A stretch of 64,000 nt of DNA, taken from NCBI RefSeq assembly GCF_003058055.1, contig NZ_QBTZ01000002.1:62001-126000 (forward strand), given 5' to 3'. How positions within the stretch are numbered: the first letter of the stretch is position 1; every line of letters begins with the position of its first letter. Below the pieces are notes generated by a model. That model saw only the letters and a list, made by a program, of their open reading frames with translations, ran no database searches and was not told the DNA's origin. The position numbers were made by a program, and so were the translations under genes. Shown in pieces: positions 62,573-64,000 of this stretch. The stretch is from Acidovorax sp. 107. Its GTDB lineage: Bacteria > Pseudomonadota > Gammaproteobacteria > Burkholderiales > Burkholderiaceae_C.

Positions 62573-64000
62573 ATGTTTAGTACCCTCCTGATTGCCAACC
62601 GCGGCGAGATTGCCTGCCGCATCGCCCGCACCGCGCGCCGCATGGGCTTGCGCACGGTGGCGGTGTACTCCGATGCCGACCGCGAGGCCTTGCACGTGGC
62701 TCTGTGCGACACGGCCGTGCACATCGGGGCGCCGGAGGCCGCGCGCAGCTACCTCGATGCGGCTGCCATCGTGGCCGCGGCACGTGCCGCCGGCGCGCAG
62801 GCCATCCATCCGGGCTACGGCTTTTTGTCCGAGAGCCTGGCCCTGATCGACGCCTGCGAAGCCGCCGGCCTCATTTTTGTCGGCCCCTCGCGCGAGGCGA
62901 TCCGGCGCATGGGCTCCAAGATCGAATCCAAGCGCATCGCGGTGCAAGCCGGCGTGCCGGTGGTGCCGGGCTACCATGCCGACGACCAGGACCCCGTGGT
63001 CCTGCAGGCGGCGGCCGATGGCATCGGCTACCCGGTGCTGATCAAGGCCTCGGCCGGTGGCGGCGGCAAGGGCATGCGGGTGGTGCGCGGCGCGGGCGAG
63101 TTCGAGGCCGCGCTGGCCACCGTGCGGCGCGAGGCGCAGGCCTCGTTCGGCGACGACCGCGTGCTGCTGGAGCGCTACCTGGACGAGCCGCGCCACCTCG
63201 AAGTGCAGCTGCTGGGCGACCAGCACGGGCACCTGGTGCACCTGTTTGAACGCGAGTGTTCGATCCAGCGCAATCATCAGAAAGTGATCGAGGAGGCCCC
63301 CGCGCCGCACCTGCCAGCGGCCGTGCGCGAGGCCCTGTTCGCGCACGCGCTGGTGATGGGGCGCGCCATCGGCTACGACAGCGCCGGCACCATCGAGTTC
63401 ATCCATGACAGCCGCAGCGGCGACACCTTCTTTCTGGAAATGAACACCCGGCTGCAGGTCGAGCACCCGGTGACCGAGCTGACGGTCGGCATCGATCTGG
63501 TCGAATGGCAACTGCGCGTGGCCGCCGGCGAGCCGCTCGGCTTCAGCCAGCCGGACCTGTCGCAGCGCGGCTGTGCGATCGAGGCGCGCGTCTGCGCGGA
63601 GAATCCGGCGGCCCGTTTCGCGCCCGAGATCGGCACCCTGATCGGCTACCGCGAGCCGCGCGGCGAGGGTGTGCGGGTGGACAGTGGCGTGCGCGCCGGC
63701 AGCCAGATTTCGCCGTATTACGACTCCATGCTGGCCAAGGTGATTGCCCATGCCGACGACCGGCCGACCGCCGCGCGGCGGCTGGTCACCGCGCTGGACG
63801 ACACGGTGCTGCTCGGCGTGCACAGCAACCTCGGCTTTCTGGCCGATCTGCTGCGCCACGAGCACTTCGCACAAGTGCTCAGCACGCACTACATCGAACG
63901 CGCTTTTCCCGCCGGCTGGCAAGCGCGCGCGGACGATGGACTGGCCATCGCCGCGGCCGCCTTGCACGGCGTGCTGTCCGCGCGGGCCGGGGCCGGGCAG
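62573..64000 (+). CDS. Acyl-CoA carboxylase, biotin carboxylase (alpha) subunit, system C (cut by window end)
   Basis: The frame runs from ATG 62573 ('MFSTLLIANRGEIACRI') open to the last base, 476 codons, so the BT and biotinyl parts, if present, lie beyond the window. The ATP loop is 'KASAGGGGKGM', and 'FERECSIQRNHQKVIEEAPA' and 'FLEMNTRLQVEHPVTEL' are the catalytic segments. It lies 25 bases after the hydratase-like crotonase and belongs with the 60144 subunit. It is a different protein from the two other biotin carboxylases here. Confidence 0.93.
   Translation, partial: MFSTLLIANRGEIACRIARTARRMGLRTVAVYSDADREALHVALCDTAVHIGAPEAARSYLDAAAIVAAARAAGAQAIHPGYGFLSESLALIDACEAAGLIFVGPSREAIRRMGSKIESKRIAVQAGVPVVPGYHADDQDPVVLQAAADGIGYPVLIKASAGGGGKGMRVVRGAGEFEAALATVRREAQASFGDDRVLLERYLDEPRHLEVQLLGDQHGHLVHLFERECSIQRNHQKVIEEAPAPHLPAAVREALFAHALVMGRAIGYDSAGTIEFIHDSRSGDTFFLEMNTRLQVEHPVTELTVGIDLVEWQLRVAAGEPLGFSQPDLSQRGCAIEARVCAENPAARFAPEIGTLIGYREPRGEGVRVDSGVRAGSQISPYYDSMLAKVIAHADDRPTAARRLVTALDDTVLLGVHSNLGFLADLLRHEHFAQVLSTHYIERAFPAGWQARADDGLAIAAAALHGVLSARAGAGQ

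Noticed and set aside
57374..63967. Long minus-strand frames of 480-640 codons
   Set aside because: They mirror the carboxylase, lyase and crotonase genes on the plus strand and have antisense-type composition.
1..64000. CRISPR arrays, tRNA and rRNA genes
   Set aside because: No regularly spaced repeats and no tRNA or rRNA signatures were seen on either strand.

Overview
The window is GC-rich DNA from a heterotrophic proteobacterium, most likely a betaproteobacterium of the Burkholderiales type. That placement is an inference from base composition, codon use, the IS21-family element and the gene families present; no rRNA or other marker gene is here to prove it. No tRNA, rRNA or CRISPR array was seen. 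Nearly all of the 64 kb is a catabolic island for CoA-activated, alicyclic or branched (terpenoid- or steroid-like) carboxylic acids.

Layout. (1) 1-12125: a heteromeric acyl-CoA dehydrogenase pair after the tail of a third one, a frameshifted MddA/NnrU-type membrane methyltransferase, an acetoacetyl-CoA-synthetase-like ligase (minus), a nitroreductase, a frameshifted cyclohexanecarboxylate-CoA ligase, a thiolase-fold protein with its DUF35 zinc-ribbon partner, and a large MalT/LuxR regulator. (2) 12141-15664: a scar holding fragments of a chemotaxis receptor and a sigma-54 activator, one complete 2.5-kb IS21-family element (13045-15545) and what looks like the end of a second. (3) 15665-27834, minus strand: livF-livG-acyl-CoA ligase-livH-livM-binding protein, then a split three-gene acyl-CoA carboxylase and two unusual SDRs. 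(4) 28260-34312, minus: a second binding protein, then badH-like and badI (ring-opening of 2-oxocyclohexanecarboxyl-CoA), a TetR regulator, a MaoC dehydratase and ETF-quinone oxidoreductase. (5) 34427-40046, minus: a second Liv transporter, again with an acyl-CoA ligase between livG and livH. (6) 40197-52480, minus: a tightly coupled beta-oxidation set (FadH, four acyl-CoA dehydrogenases, DUF35 plus thiolase-fold protein, SDR, MaoC hydratase, crotonase, class III CoA transferase). (7) 52639-64000, plus: an acyl-CoA dehydrogenase with an Asp in the catalytic position, a crotonase, a two-gene acyl-CoA carboxylase, an HMG-CoA-lyase-like enzyme, an SDR, and a third carboxylase set with a methylglutaconyl-CoA-hydratase-like crotonase, running off the window.

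How it fits together (inference): two ABC importers paired with ligases take up and activate acids; dehydrogenases feed electrons to quinone through ETF and ETF-QO; BadH/BadI open the ring; and up to three biotin carboxylases with a lyase deal with beta-branched intermediates, by analogy with the leucine (Liu) and acyclic terpene (Atu) pathways. A recurring motif, AAC-NNTA-GTTAG with palindromic character, lies before the TetR gene, both transporter operons, badH and the divergent 52480/52639 promoter. This suggests one TetR repressor controls most of the island. Two single-base expansions in T runs break two genes near the left end and may be sequencing errors.
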